This document shows, one piece after another, positions 34,781 to 47,141 of a DNA stretch of 64,000 nucleotides; position 1 is the first letter of the stretch; each line of letters opens with the position of its first letter. The stretch covers positions 35,083,383-35,147,382 of the forward strand of contig CM060120.1 of the NCBI GenBank assembly GCA_030522415.1, given 5' to 3'. Below the pieces are notes generated by a model that searched no databases, was not told the origin of the DNA, and worked only from the letters and a program-made list of their open reading frames with translations. The translations under genes were made by a program, and so were the position numbers. The DNA comes from Channallabes apus. Taxonomy: Eukaryota > Chordata > Actinopteri > Siluriformes > Clariidae.

Positions 34781-37700
34781 TTGGTTTTCTCCAACATCAT
34801 TCACACACTCAAGGAAAAACAACAGTACAAGTGTTCTTCAGTCATCTCTCTGAGGAACCTGTAAAGGAACCCTACAAGAGAGCATTTTCCTTCAGGGACG
34901 AGTTCCATGTAGAACGCTTTTTTGTAGCCAGGAACCATTTATCCACTAACAAACTCCTTCAAGAACGTTTTTACTAAACATTGCTAAGGTTTTTCAATAC
35001 TTAGGTGAGGAACGTTGATAACAGAAGAACATCTAATTGAAGTTTGCTCAACATGAGATACCGGGCCATGGTCTGGGAAACCATAATGGGTTTCATTTGC
35101 TTAATTTTGCCTGCCAATGTGTAAATAGTTTAGAGTAGGATTATACCTGTAGGATTATAAAGGAACTGCAACATGTTACCACCTCAAATGCAAACATATA
35201 TAAATAATAAATGTGAAACATGAATTGCCATGAATTCTAATAAACAGTGTATGGATACGTGTGTAACCCGAACACTAAGATTATCCAGACTATCGCTGAT
35301 CAGTTCCTTTTATTCACCTACAGTCCACTCAGGGCTAATAACTAAGAGTTTTGACAAAGATCCCACCTGGAACCCTTTCTCACAGGGGAACAATATATTC
35401 TCGAGTGTTCAGTGTGTGTGCTGCTGAAACGTGATACCCGTGATGGTGGTGGCGTTTGGGTCGAGGGTGAACTGCGTGCTGCTCCGCAGGGATTCCACCA
35501 GATTAACGGCGATGCTGTTGATGTCCTGCACGCTGTTAGGAAGGAACACGAGGTTGAACGTGATTATGACGCTGCCTGGAGACAGATGCGTGATTGACAG
35601 CATCACCTTCCCCGAGAGAACCAAGTCCAGGATCCAGGAAGGAAGAGAATGAAGAGTCTGCAGGAGGACGGGAGCAAGAACGGGGACGGATAACGTATAA
35701 AAAAATGTATGTATAAAAATATATTTAAAAATAATAATTTGATAAAACATGATATGTAATTATGCATATAGAAATGAGATATTAAAGTTGTTGTGTTCTC
35801 CACTGAGATGGTGATCTGCCTCACAGTATACTGAAACACACCAAATATTGCCTTTAGCTTATGGTAGTTTTTCCCAACGTGAATGTTCACGTGATCCTGC
35901 TAATACCATGACGCAGCTTCTGAGATGATCCGGAAGACATCACCATCCAGAACTGCGTAATATCCACAACTTCATTCATTTAATTCCCCCTGATTTTATT
36001 GATTCTTGTGTTTTAGACTGTATTTACCTCGTTCCTGACTTTTTCACTTAACATCTTGTACTCTTCGCTGTTCGGGTTCAGCAGAGCCTCCGTGAAGTTC
36101 ACGTTGGTTATTCGGACAGCAACTTCAAGAATCTGTCCATCTACAACCAGAGGAAAGGTTTTAATCTATAACAGTCTTCAGTCTCAAATCTGGTCTCTCT
36201 CTGGTCCTGTAATGGATTAAGACCAGGACCCTGAGGTTCTCCGCTCCACTTACCTGTCTTTACCTTCAGCTCAGTGGCATTTCCACAAGACCCACACATG
36301 CACAGGACCACCTGAGTGGTGTATAGAACCCCAGGTTGAAGGTTGGTCCACGTCCAATGAGGATGTGTTGTTTCCCAGGGGCCGAACTGATGAGTCCCGT
36401 GCAAGAGGACGAGGCGTGACGTGAGGTTGAGCTGAGCGGGGACGTCCCACAACAGAGTGAAGGAGGAGCTTGTGACGTTTTCAGCCCAGAGGTTGATGAT
36501 CTTAGGAATACCTGCAACACAAACACACAATCTGAGTGATCGTTAAATCAGACGGAAATAAACATGGACAAAAACTAAACGCTCTTCTGTACCAGAAGAC
36601 AGAAAGGTGTTCCATCAGAACATCAGGGGGACAATAAAGGATATTACAGGTACGTACCAAGTGCGGGAATTGAGCCGGAATTTGAGCTGCACTGAGCTAC
36701 AGGAGACGGAAAAATGAGGGACGTGTTGAAGATAGCGGAGGAGGAATTGCTAGGCGGAGTAGTGGACGGAGTAGTGGAGCTTATTTGCCGGGAAGGTTTC
36801 CTCAATGGCCCAAAGCTGATTACGTTCCAATCAGAGGAGCCTGAACTGGAGGACGAGGAGGATGAGGAGGAGGAAGAGGAGGTATCTATAAAGTAAACAT
36901 ACACATGTTTAGTGGAGATGTGGAGCTGATGATGTCATCAAATCAAGTGTGTCAGAAAGGTTCCATGTGAAAAGAAGAAATGAAGTCATTATTAATATGA
37001 ATTATTACTTTGTAGTTTTCCATTTGCTGCTTCCTTTTATAGAATTTATATAAGAAAAAAAACGAGAGGATTCCTCTCCTCCAGAACTGGTGTCACAAAT
37101 GAGATGCGCTGTGATTTAAGGAAACGGCCAAACAAACGGGGGTGTGGATGCTCCAGTGGCTTTGGCGCTGCGCTACTGAGCAGAAGGTCATGAGGTTAAA
37201 TCTCAGCATCTCTCACAACTACTGTCTCTGTTGTGACCTTCACCCTACTTTGACTTTTGACCCTCAGCTGCTGAGTTGAATCCTGTCTCAATATACGCCA
37301 GCGAATGGCAAGATGGAAGTGATGGGGACATAAAGAGTGTGGAGATATGGAGCTCATCTACAAGACCCCTCATCCATCCATCCTCATAGGACACGCTCCC
37401 ATCAATCAGGCTATCACGTGTTTCCTCACGTGTCAGTCATTTGACGCCAGCCTACTGCAAACTTGTTTTCAACAGGCTTGCTCACATGGCGTAGCACATC
37501 TGGAGGACATCGCTTCTGCTTGTGTGTCAGGTCACAGATGTGCATTATTGGCCAACATTGTGATACCTTCCATCCCTTCAAACCCCAGACAGAGCTTGGC
37601 TTGGAAAATCGGCTCTCTCAGCATCAACTGGGATTCAAACTTGTGATATCTGGTGAGGTGGTGACCCCAGCACAACAATGTTTTGAATCATGAAGACAGT

Positions 37701-38465
37701 TCCAGGACATGATCCTCTATGAAACTGGAATTTTTTTTACTTAAATTACTTAAAGCCTGAGTAGTGTTTTGACACATACACTGAGCCAGGCCATGAGTGA
37801 GGCACGGAGACTAGAACCTACTCTGGACAAACAGCAAATCTTTCATGTGATAAGCAAGAGTGAATGAGTGGGGTGGAAATTAGGGTCATCTACAAGTTCT
37901 ACCAAGAATATTAGGTCCATCACTTTGAGCTGATTTTCTCATCTCAACAAGACTGTGGTGTCTAATGAGACCTGGGAGATCTGGACAGAGCAGCAATTAA
38001 AGGGACTTCAAACGAGAATCTGCAACGTTTGAGGAACGTTTCAACCATCAAACCTTCGTCTGCAATAGAACAGAGAAGAAGAGCCAAAGAAGAAATCTTT
38101 GGTTAGGAGGAGAGGCAAGAAATGACGAGCTGAGGAGTTCTTTGGATATTTGTGAAAGACAAGATTCCGGCGATGATCAACGGTGGCAGGAAGACAAGTG
38201 GTGAATAAGTGTCCTTCAATAAAACCGGGTGGGGGGGGGTGAGAAGAAATAAGACATGAACATGGCCGTGGATCTCCATTGTATCATTGATATCTTCAAG
38301 GTGAACTTCTCTAGACTTTCCTGATGAGGTTTCACCCCAGGGTCCAGTTCCTCACATGCAGAGATCACACAACGGATCACGACTAGGTGGACAGTGTCCA
38401 GGCTGTCCGTAATGGCGTCACTGGTTTGAGTAAGACTTGACTGATGGAAAAATGTGCTGCACTGA

Positions 38466-38518
<53 letters not shown>

Positions 38519-38734
38519 TGCCTCCTGAGCTGCAGACTCTGGCCAGCAGCCGGATCTCTCCAGAGGGAAGCCATGATGAACTTTGGACCGTTGGGTCACT
38601 GGAACATCTGAACCTCAGGAGAGGAAGTAATGAGGTAAATGATATTTTCTCTATTTATAGTTAGTTCCACTATTTACCCGAGGGAGCTCCAAGGGGCGGA
38701 GCACAGCATGGGAAATGAAGGATCATGGGAAATG

Positions 38735-38781
<47 letters not shown>

Positions 38782-38932
38782 GGTGTTACTTACTCATGCA
38801 CTGAGTTCCTGGCCTGCTGGGCTGAAGATCAGCAGATCCCACAGCACACATACAGTTATAGGAGCCCAGAGTGTTACTGCAGTGGGCCAGAGCAGAGCAC
38901 TCTCTCAGCACAGGCGTGGCACACTCATCCAC

Positions 38933-38981
<49 letters not shown>

Positions 38982-39087
38982 ACACACATTCACAGACACA
39001 AATGACGTTAGAGGGAGAAGGAAATAGTCGCATCTGACTCACAAGGAATAAAAGGGAAGCTGAATCATAATGTTCCAGCAAAAAGTG

Positions 39088-39125
<38 letters not shown>

Positions 39126-39314
39126 ACCCATGACGTCCACAGCCATCACCTCCTCTATGTTCTCCAGCAGGAGCAGGAGTGTGTCAGAGATGTTGGTCAT
39201 GGAGAGGAGCTGAGAAGATCCTAGGAGCAGACTCGAGGACGTACTGAGCCATCCTGAAGACCACGAGTGTGTGTGATACACTGAGACCTGGGGAGAGCTT
39301 AGAGCGCCTGTCAC

Positions 39315-39350
<36 letters not shown>

Positions 39351-40109
39351 CGTTAAAGTCTGTGAACATAATAAATATGTGTGTAAATATGAGAAGATGT
39401 GCGTGTGGTTTAAAAAACACTGAATAATCTGATGCGGTATCTGATACGGACCGCGGCGTGCAGCAGGCGTGTGTGGTTGAAGATCCCCCTGCTGGTGTTC
39501 ACCAGACTGTACGCCGCTTTCACCGTCACCGTCACGTTCAGCCACGAGCTCATGTTCACTGAAAACGACAGGAAATAAGAACCTCAGGAGAACGCACGGT
39601 AGGTGTGTGACGATACTCAGCTTTATATCGCGATTCATCTCTGAACATTTTATCTCGGCCCATGATGACATCATGAATCCCTCTGAGGTCTACTCCTCAC
39701 TCACAGAGAGACGGGACAGCAGGTCTCTCACCGTGACTCTGGGGCTCCACACACTGCGTCTGGTTTCCTGCTTGACAGCATTTCTGCCAGCCGGGACAGT
39801 CTGTGTCCCAGTGACACCGCGAGCCCGGGACGGGGACAGCATGTCCGGGACACACTCCGGGTTTAGCCGTGAACTCTGAGCTCCTGTTAAGGGCTGAAAC
39901 GAAACGATTCAATTGTTCAACAAGGAGGAAAATGACATAAGCCACGCCCACAGAACTCCATAAAAGGCAAGGAGAACTGGAAATGAAAAAGTGGTGAAAG
40001 AACTAAGGCTTAGTGTTCCGAGAATGAAGTCATCTTAATTGTCTTTAATAAAATCAGTTTGTTTACTTATTTACAAGGCATTTATATGAATGTGAAATAT
40101 GAAAAAGTT

Positions 40110-40151
<42 letters not shown>

Positions 40152-41181
40152 AAGCTCTCCAGCAGTCTGTAGTGTTCTTCACTCTGCTATAACAATGAAT
40201 AAAAATATGACACAAAAAATAAACTTCTTTCTCGTTATTTATTATAAATACTCTAAAATCTCTGTTCTAGAAATCCGTGAATGTGAGTCGACGCGGCGGT
40301 CAGAGGGCGGGGCTAAGGAGGAGAAAACGTCCCTGTTGTGTTCCGCTAGCGCTGAGGGGGGGCCCCCTCTACAGCTCCCCCTAGTGGTCACTATTACACG
40401 TGTTGGTGCCCCTCACTCACCCGGAGCGCAGTAGCTGCCCAGGTGCTCGTAGCCACCGCAGCACTTCATCACCTGTCTCTCCGAGGTCACGACCTGAGTC
40501 TGGTAGACGGTTCTGTAGCGCGTGACATTACAGGTTTTCCACGGCAGCCACCCGCCGCACGGCATCATCTCAGCGTACGCGCTCTGGTAGGAGATGACGG
40601 TGGTCATGGCAACGGTCTCGATCCCAGGACACACATGGTACCCTGATGGTGAGAGGGCGTATCCTGGAACAGACCAAGGACAATTAGTGTGAGGTGTGAT
40701 ATTACGCAATCTCAGTTATGGAATATTAATCTATGATTAATCCTGGTGGCTTTTTGGTGAGATTAGCTAATCCGAGATCAATCACTCAGGTGCATTAGCA
40801 CTTCATCAGGGCAGGTGTGTTTAAGTCCCTGTACAATCAGCAGCGTACACTCGCAGTAAAGACGTTAGATATAGACATTGGAATGAAACTGAAACGGAGT
40901 TTGTGGATGAGCAACAGAGGATCAACAGGAGGTCAAATGTCTTTTTAACTTAGACACTGTGTCCGTCTCGACAGGACCGAAAGACACGAGTGAGAATCCC
41001 AGAAGACGACCCTCGTGCGAGAGCGATGCAGCTTCTCTCACACAGACTTATCAGGTCAACTTTATTTCATATCGCGTCACAGGTTGCCGTGTCAGCGTGT
41101 CTCACCTTCGAGCGGCGTCTCGTGTCCTCTGGAGCAGGTGTAAAGCAGCGTCACTGTCCAGGCGCAGAACGTCCACAGCAT
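29915..41181 (-). CDS. umodl1: Uromodulin-like 1 (olfactorin), 17 coding exons
   Basis: A type I membrane glycoprotein of the ZP-domain family, 1060 aa. Exons: 41106-41181, 40421-40663, 39732-39893, 39452-39558, 39128-39314, 38794-38934, 36658-36885, 36254-36511, 36028-36140, 35438-35657, 34476-34613, 32733-33238, 31544-31665, 31112-31348, 30505-30664, 30209-30305, 29915-30102. All phases close. Domains: signal peptide (1-25), EMI (26-106), WAP four-disulfide core (107-160), an unassigned N-glycosylated region (161-258), EGF (259-305, DVDECA), a Ser-rich linker (306-381), FN3 (382-467), SEA (468-578), EGF (579-624), a Ser/Thr mucin-like stretch (625-730), ZP (731-about 1000), a transmembrane segment (about 1012-1032), then RRRR and a short tail. 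This domain set and the zbtb21 neighbour (human 21q22.3) identify UMODL1. Donors of exons 4 and 14 (GTCCG) are weak. Confidence 0.93.
30665..31111 (-). repeat. umodl1 intron 14: almost entirely (GTCT)n/(CT)-rich on the sense strand
   Basis: The plus strand is GACA/GAGA-rich from about 30667 to 31078, so the transcript reads as one long GUCU/CU tract ending at the exon 15 acceptor. The polypyrimidine tract is effectively the whole intron. Confidence 0.85.
33366..33710. mobile_element. MITE with Tc1/mariner-like inverted ends in umodl1 intron 11
   Basis: Inverted termini, GTGCAAAAGTCTTGACACCCC at the left and the reverse complement of GTGTGCAAAAGTCTTGACCCCC at the right, bound about 345 bp. 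There is no transposase. TA follows the right end. Confidence 0.65.
33813..34189 (-). mobile_element. Full-length tRNA-derived SINE with perfect target duplication
   Basis: A complete minus-oriented copy: tRNA-like head at the right (revcomp GGCGGCGCGGTGGTGTAGTG; box B GGTTCGATTCCC), core, and an (ATGA)n-type tail at the left. The 12-bp duplication ACTGGCGTTAGT flanks it at 33801-33812 and 34190-34201. It lies in umodl1 intron 11. Confidence 0.9.
37000..38700. other. umodl1 intron 6, mostly unexplained single-copy-like DNA
   Basis: The intron between exons 6 and 7. About 37148-37290 resembles a decayed tRNA-SINE head (box B-like GAGGTTAAATCTC). From 37300 to 38220 no simple repeat is seen and short open frames have no recognisable content. 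A (CA)n run lies at 38468-38516. Probably old transposon debris. Confidence 0.4.
38715..39125. repeat. Microsatellites around umodl1 exon 6 and intron 5
   Basis: (ATT)n at 38737-38781 lies just downstream of exon 6. Intron 5 (38935-39127) has (CA)n at both ends, 38937-38980 and 39093-39122, abutting the acceptor and donor. Confidence 0.85.
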
Positions 41182-41477
41182 TTTGGGCCCCAGAATAGAT
41201 TCTGTGTGTCAGAACCAGAACCATACTACACCATGACGAGCTGCGGCTTCCCCACCGCGCGGAGACGAGTGCAGGGCGTTTCTCACCAGCCTCAACTCCG
41301 TCTCACCTGAGCTACCTGCCTCCTCCTCCTCCTCCTCCCCCTCCTCCCCCTCCACTCTCTCTCTCTCTCACACACACACACTTTCTGTTCATCCTTCTCA
41401 TGCTCAAAAACACACATAGTCCCCCAGGTTTCTACCTGCAGGGAGATTATAAATACAGAAACGCAGTGTTTAAATAT

Positions 41478-41520
<43 letters not shown>

Positions 41521-41724
41521 GAAGGCAGACACACTCAGCATCATCACCAGAGTTACAGCTTGCATTATGTCACCTGTATTACTGAGAATTATATTTATAT
41601 TATTAATAATAATCTATACACCATGCGAGGTGAAATAAGTGGACAGAGCGTAGCGACACCTGCTGGACCTGTCGCCATGGTTACAAAAAGAAAAAAATGT
41701 CAGGTGTAAAAGCAAAGCAAGAGA

Positions 41725-42590
41725 AACCTTCACCAGGAGCCTCAAACCTTCACCAGGAGCCTCAAACCTTCACCAGGAGTCTCAAACCCTCACCAGGAGC
41801 CTCAAACCTTCACCAGGAGCCTCAAACCTTCACCAGGAGTCTCAAACCCTCACCAGGAGCCTCAAACCCTCACCAGAGCCTCAAACCTTCACCAGGAGCC
41901 TCAAACCCTCACCAGGAGCCTCAAACCCTCACCAGGAGCCTCAAACCTTCACCAGAGCCTCAAACCCTCACCAGGAGCCTCAAACTTTCACCAGGAGTCT
42001 CAAACCCTCACCAGGAGTCTCAAACCCTCACCAGAGCCTCAAACCTTCACCAGAGCCTCAAACCCTCACCAGGAGCCTCAAACCCTCACCAGAGCCTCAA
42101 ACCCTCACCAGGAGCCTCAAACCCTCACCAAGAGCCTCAAACCTTCACCAGGAGCCTCAAACCTTCACCAGGAGCCTCAAACCTTCACCAGAGTCTCAAA
42201 CCCTCACCAGGAGCCTCAAACCCTCACCAAGAGCCTCAAACCTTCACCAGGAGCCTCAAACCCTCACCAGGAGCCTCAAACCTTCACCAGAGTCTCAAAC
42301 CCTCACCAGGAGCCTCAAACCCTCACCAGGAGCCTCAAACCCTCACCAGAGCCTCAAACCCTCACCAGGAGCCTCAAACCCTCACCAGGAGCCTCAAACC
42401 CTCACCAGGAGCCTCAAACCTTCACCAGGAGCCTCAAACCTTCACCAGGAGCCTCAAACCCTCACCAGAGTCTCAAACCCTCACCAGGAGCCTCAAACCT
42501 TCACCAGGAGCCTCAAACCCTCACCAGGAGCCTCAAACCTTCACCAGGAGCCTCAAACCTTCACCAGGAGCCTCAAACCCTCACCAGGAG
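41725..42590. repeat. 20-bp minisatellite upstream of umodl1
   Basis: About 43 copies of a 20-bp unit, CCTCAAACCTTCACCAGGAG, with C/T variants and some units two bases shorter. It lies about 0.5 kb upstream of the umodl1 start codon. It is open on the plus strand for 310 codons, but the frame is purely repeat-derived. Confidence 0.96.
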
Positions 42591-42599
42591 CTGAAATCT

Positions 42600-43014
42600 A
42601 CAAGTCTCAAACCCTCAGCTCAGAAATGACAATATTTATTTATTTATTCAAATAAGACACATTATATCCTTTTACAGTTACAGTGTGTGTTACAGGCTGT
42701 GTGTTACTGTGTGTGTGTGTGTGTGTGTGTTATAGCAGCTATAAACAGGTAGTTTAGGGGCGTGGCCTTTCCCTAAACACTCTCTCTTTTTTTCTTCCTC
42801 TAAAAGTTAATAAGACAAAAAAATGCAGCACACACACACACACACACACATGCATACTCACACTCTCACGCACACTAATCCACACAAAGCACAGATCAGT
42901 GTGTCACCTGTCCTGACATTTAGATAATTACAATGGGGTGTGAAAATGAGCCTAATTAAAGAAATGCCAATGATGGAGTCATTTAATTCAAAGTGCTGCA
43001 GAGAGGACAGAGCG

Positions 43015-43072
<58 letters not shown>

Positions 43073-43084
43073 ACAATGATAACC
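42600..43084. other. Intergenic microsatellites
   Basis: Contains (GT)n near 42712-42730, (CA)n near 42831-42850, and (GT)n running into (GA)n at 43016-43070. No gene seen. Confidence 0.6.
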
Positions 43085-43423
43085 TAGCTCACATCACTGA
43101 CTGGACAATCATGGACACATTCATACACACTTGCACTAAATACTCATACATCTGGACAATTGCACATGTCACCTTTCATGCATATTTGCACAACCACTGA
43201 CACTTTAATACCATATTTTTGCAATATTTTATTATGCCCTTATGCACAGTTAATTTTACTAGTTAAATTTATTTCTTTAGTATTTCCTTTTTATTGATTA
43301 TTTATTTTACGTACAAGCTTTTATTTTCTTTTTTTAAGGTCACTGGCGGTCGTATAAAGCATTTCACTGCATATTATACTGTGTATGATTGTGTATGTGA
43401 CCAATAAAATTTGAATTTGAATC
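43085..43423 (+). mobile_element. 5'-truncated LINE 3' end
   Basis: The sequence ends GTATGTGACCAATAAAATTT followed by GAATTTGAA, the typical 3' terminus of fish LINE copies. It begins with ACTGACTGGACAATCATGGA. No coding part remains. The family is inferred from memory of the terminus. Confidence 0.6.
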
Positions 43424-43439
43424 ATCATCATCATCATCA

Positions 43440-43440
43440 T

Positions 43441-43477
<37 letters not shown>

Positions 43478-43791
43478 GTGTGCCTGGTGTTGCGGCTGTG
43501 TTCAGCCCTGTTACTGCATCGGACTCGAGTTAAACAGACTTGGAGCTGAGTGTGAAGGTTCTGTGAGAGCAGATAAACACGGCCGGGTCTGTCTCCTGAG
43601 TAATGAGTGTGAACCCCAGAGGACCTCGCACACGCACACACACACGCACACACACACACACACGCACACACACACACACACGAGGCTTATCAATTACAGC
43701 ACTTTAATTAGTTTCAGAGGGCCAGGAACACTTCAAGCTTCTAGAACCTCCGTCACAGAATCCGTGTCTGTCCTTAGGTCTTCTCAAACCT

Positions 43792-43826
<35 letters not shown>

Positions 43827-44600
43827 TAAAACACAACACACTAGTGTCAAGTGAGACAAACAACACCATCAGCTTTAATAAACAGTTCAAAAGGAACGAA
43901 CACGATTCACAAATAAAATCTGATTTATGTAGTTGTAGCCTTCATCCAGCGGTGTCTCTCTCTCTGTGTCTCTCTCTCTGTGTCTCTCTCTCTCTGTGTC
44001 TCCGTGTGTCTCTCTCTGTCTCTCTGTGTCTCTCTCTCTCTGTGTCTCTCTGTCTCTCTGTGTCTCTCTCTCTCTGTGTCTCTCTCTCTCTGTGTCTCTC
44101 TGTGTCTCTCTCTGTCCTTCAGTTCAGCAGAGCTACTGTATATTGCCTTGAAGGTTAAAAATTAACACTATTGCCAAACCAATTAATTACATTATAAGTA
44201 ACATCTATCTACGTTTATAAACATTATAAACATATTAAATGGAATTAAATATAAAATCTATTAAACATTATGTTATCATGTAATATAATATTATCATATT
44301 ATCATGTGAAATCTCTCTCTCTCGCCCTCTAGAGGCTCTGTGGTGTATTGCAGGAATATTTCAATAGTTTCAGGATAAAGACTTCATGCTGAAACTGCAA
44401 AACTGATCAGCCTGTTAAAGTATATTTCTGTAAATCTAATAACATAATTCACATGTTCTCTGGAATACCTTTAATACTTTTTTACTATTTATGTCCTGTT
44501 ATATAAAGACTAAAAGTAACTAAAAGAAGTGAGTTAGTGTGTAATGTGTTGAGTAGATTTCCTCTTTTTCTGTGGTATTAACATTAACACACCTTACACA
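43440..44600. other. Intergenic, simple repeats and AT-rich DNA
   Basis: Contains (CA)n at 43443-43475, 43632-43681 and 43794-43823, and a (TCTG)/(TC)-rich block at 43953-44120. AT-rich DNA follows to 44560 with nothing recognisable. Confidence 0.55.
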
Positions 44601-44602
44601 CA

Positions 44603-44738
44603 CCGTGTCCTCATCACTCACTCATCGTCTACACCGCTTCACACTACACACAGGGTCACGGAGGGACTGGAGCCTCTCCCAGGAAACTGAGGACACGAGG
44701 CGGGGGACGACCTGGACAGGGTGCCAATCCATCACAGG

Positions 44739-44774
<36 letters not shown>

Positions 44775-44838
44775 CTGAGGCAGGAATCAAACCCAGACCC
44801 TGGAGGCGACAGTACTAAGCACTACCCCACCTGCCACC
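44603..44838 (-). repeat. tRNA-derived SINE, minus copy
   Basis: The family tail (ACTCACTCATCGTCTACACCG) lies at the left and the head remnant at the right, with a (CA)n insertion at 44741-44770. Confidence 0.7.
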
Positions 44839-45001
44839 ATAGATAGGATCATATAACACCATTTTTCATCATATTCAATGCTTCTTATCTCCCGATCCAT
44901 GCTTGGTTTTTTTGTAAACATTTATATTTATATCACATAAAAAGAAGCTCATTTGCTAAATACAATTTCATGTCCTTTTATTTAGTGTCTGTAACTTTTG
45001 T

Positions 45002-45060
45002 GGCATAGTGGTTAGCACTGCTGCCATGCACCTCCAGTCCAGGTCCAATTCCTGCCTCAG

Positions 45061-45100
<40 letters not shown>

Positions 45101-45718
45101 AGGTGGAAAGTAATGAATCACATTTATTCGCATTACTGTAATTGAGTAGATTTTCTGTGTACTTCTACTTTTTAAAGTAGATTTTTAAATCTGTAATTTT
45201 ACTTTGACTTACATATGTTTTGTTTAAGGTTTTGTACTTCACTACATTTTAAATCATATTCGCTACTGAGTAAAAAATAAATGAATGAAAATAATACAAA
45301 TAATACAACGGGGAAGGAAAAAAATTGCACCTCGGAAACCACTGCACTGATTGATTGATGGAGAACAAATGCGTTAAATTCACAAGAACGATGGAGACGG
45401 ACAGAACAGACGCCGGAGATACAGACACAGCTGGAAGTGAAATACAAACAAACTCTTATGATCAAACCCCTGGTCATATTTAAGCGACCACTTTGATTTC
45501 AAGCACAACAATGGCAACAGATTTATTATTATTTAACAGGTGTTCCATCCCCCCCGCCCGCTGTTTAACTCCTTTTACTCTGAGTAAATTTCTAATGAGC
45601 TACCTTTTACTTTTACTTGAGTAGATTTTTATAAGGGTAACTTTACTTGTACTTCAGTAAAAGTTCACTAAAGTAACAGCACTTTTACTGAAGTACAACA
45701 TTTTATTACTCTTTCCAC

Positions 45719-45754
<36 letters not shown>

Positions 45755-45970
45755 ATGTTGTCCCTGTGCTTGGTGGGTTTCCTTTGGGTAATCTGGTTTC
45801 ATCCCACAGTTCAAAGACATGCAGATTAGCCCTAATTTGTGTTTCCTAATTCCCAGTAGTGTGTGTGTGTGTGTGTGTGCCCTGTGATGTGTTGGCACCC
45901 CGTCCAGGGTGTACCCCGCCTCGTGCCCTAAGTCTCCTGGGACTGGCGACCCTGAATAAAGTGCTATAGA
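45002..45970 (+). repeat. tRNA-derived SINE split by a nested MITE
   Basis: The SINE head (CATAGTGGTTAGCACTG) is at 45004 and the core and 3' end resume at 45750-45970. The two halves are separated by the element at 45098-45723 inside a (GT)n run. Confidence 0.75.
45098..45723. mobile_element. hAT-like MITE nested in a SINE
   Basis: The 626-bp element begins CAGAGGTGGAAAGTAA and ends TTACTCTTTCCACCTCTG, a near-perfect inverted pair. Long subterminal inverted similarity (TTTACTTGAGTAGATTTT and its partner) is visible. The flanks are TGTGTGTG on both sides, compatible with an 8-bp duplication but not separable from the microsatellite. No transposase. Confidence 0.8.
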
Positions 45971-46089
45971 TGATGATCCTATCCCTTCTCCCACTTTAAG
46001 TCAGACACTTTTTCTTTTTTTTAACCAGTACCATGTTGTGTGTGTGTGTGTGTGTGTGTGTACTGTACAGTATATAAATAAATAACAGG

Positions 46090-46500
46090 TGTCCTGTCCC
46101 TTTAAGAGGCGCCGGCCGCCATTTTCCCCGAGGCCCCGCCCACAGGACGCGGAGCAGCCAACCCGGGCGCGGCGCACGTGACGCGCGCTCTCAGCGATGA
46201 CCTCATCCCTGGGACGGGATGACGTCAAATACAAGATGGATGGAATCACGGCGGCTGTGCGGACGACGCAACTCGGAAAACAATAACAAGGAAAAGAGGG
46301 AGAGAGAGAGGGAGAGAGAGGGAGAACGGAGAGCGGATCGGGGAGAGGAGAGGAGCGGGAAGGGCTCGCGCGCTGGTCCCGGTGACGCGGTGAGTGAGAG
46401 CGCGCGCTGTTTGTTCCGTCAGCGTGAGGCGCGCGCGAGAGAGAGAAAAGAGAGGGAGAGAGAGAAGTTAGAGACAGTGTGTGTGTGTGTGTGTGTGTGT
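46090..46500 (+). promoter_or_regulatory. zbtb21 CpG-rich promoter and likely noncoding exon 1
   Basis: A GC-rich, CpG-dense block. It contains a YY1-type CGCCATTTT at about 46118, a perfect CRE palindrome TGACGTCA at 46220-46227, a CAAGATGGA word, and a purine-rich leader. GACGCG|GTGAGTG at 46389 is a strong donor, which would splice to the acceptor CCGCAG at 47745, just before the zbtb21 ATG. The exon is inferred, not proven. Confidence 0.6.
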
Positions 46501-46523
46501 GAGGGTTAGACAAAAAGCGCGGG

Positions 46524-46555
<32 letters not shown>

Positions 46556-46634
46556 ACTGTCTGTCTTTCATTTTCTCTTTTTCCATCCGCGGGTTCTCTT
46601 CTTGAAGTGAAATGACAACTCACACACACACACA

Positions 46635-46668
<34 letters not shown>

Positions 46669-46800
46669 CTCTCACACACACACACACACACACTCGGTAC
46701 ACTCTGTGCTCACGGTTGATCGAATCAGCAGCGCGTGGGCCACACGATCAGAATATCCAGATTAGTGAATAACAGACACGTGATAAAGAGAAGCTCGTCC

Positions 46801-46850
46801 ACCCACACACACACACCCGCGCGCGCATATGTGTGTGTGTGTGTGTCACC
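46801..46850. repeat. (CA)n-(CG)n-CATATG-(TG)n alternating tract
   Basis: A roughly palindromic, strictly alternating purine-pyrimidine tract of about 45 bp in the inferred first intron of zbtb21. It is capable in principle of Z-DNA or cruciform formation. Confidence 0.75.
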
Positions 46851-47141
46851 GTGTGATTAAGCATGAAGTAATGTGACACCGGTCTGCGCATGCGCCACGA
46901 CAGTTACTTTCCTGGATGCAGTCATTGACAGAGCTCGTGCAGAGTCACTGTGTATCTCCTTTATACCTCATAAATAGATCATTTATACATTATTTAAAAT
47001 ACTGTGTGTGTGTGTGTGTGTGTGATAAATCCTGTGAAACACCTGAAAGATCATTAAATCCCTTAAAACTCCAGCAGCACATATAGAACACAGGTCAGGT
47101 CAGTGATCATTAACATACACACTGTACATGTGTTTATATAC

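Noticed and set aside
41697..42629. 310-codon open frame rich in Leu-Lys-Pro-Ser-Pro
   Set aside because: It is wholly made of a 20-bp minisatellite; there is no splice, conservation or domain signal.
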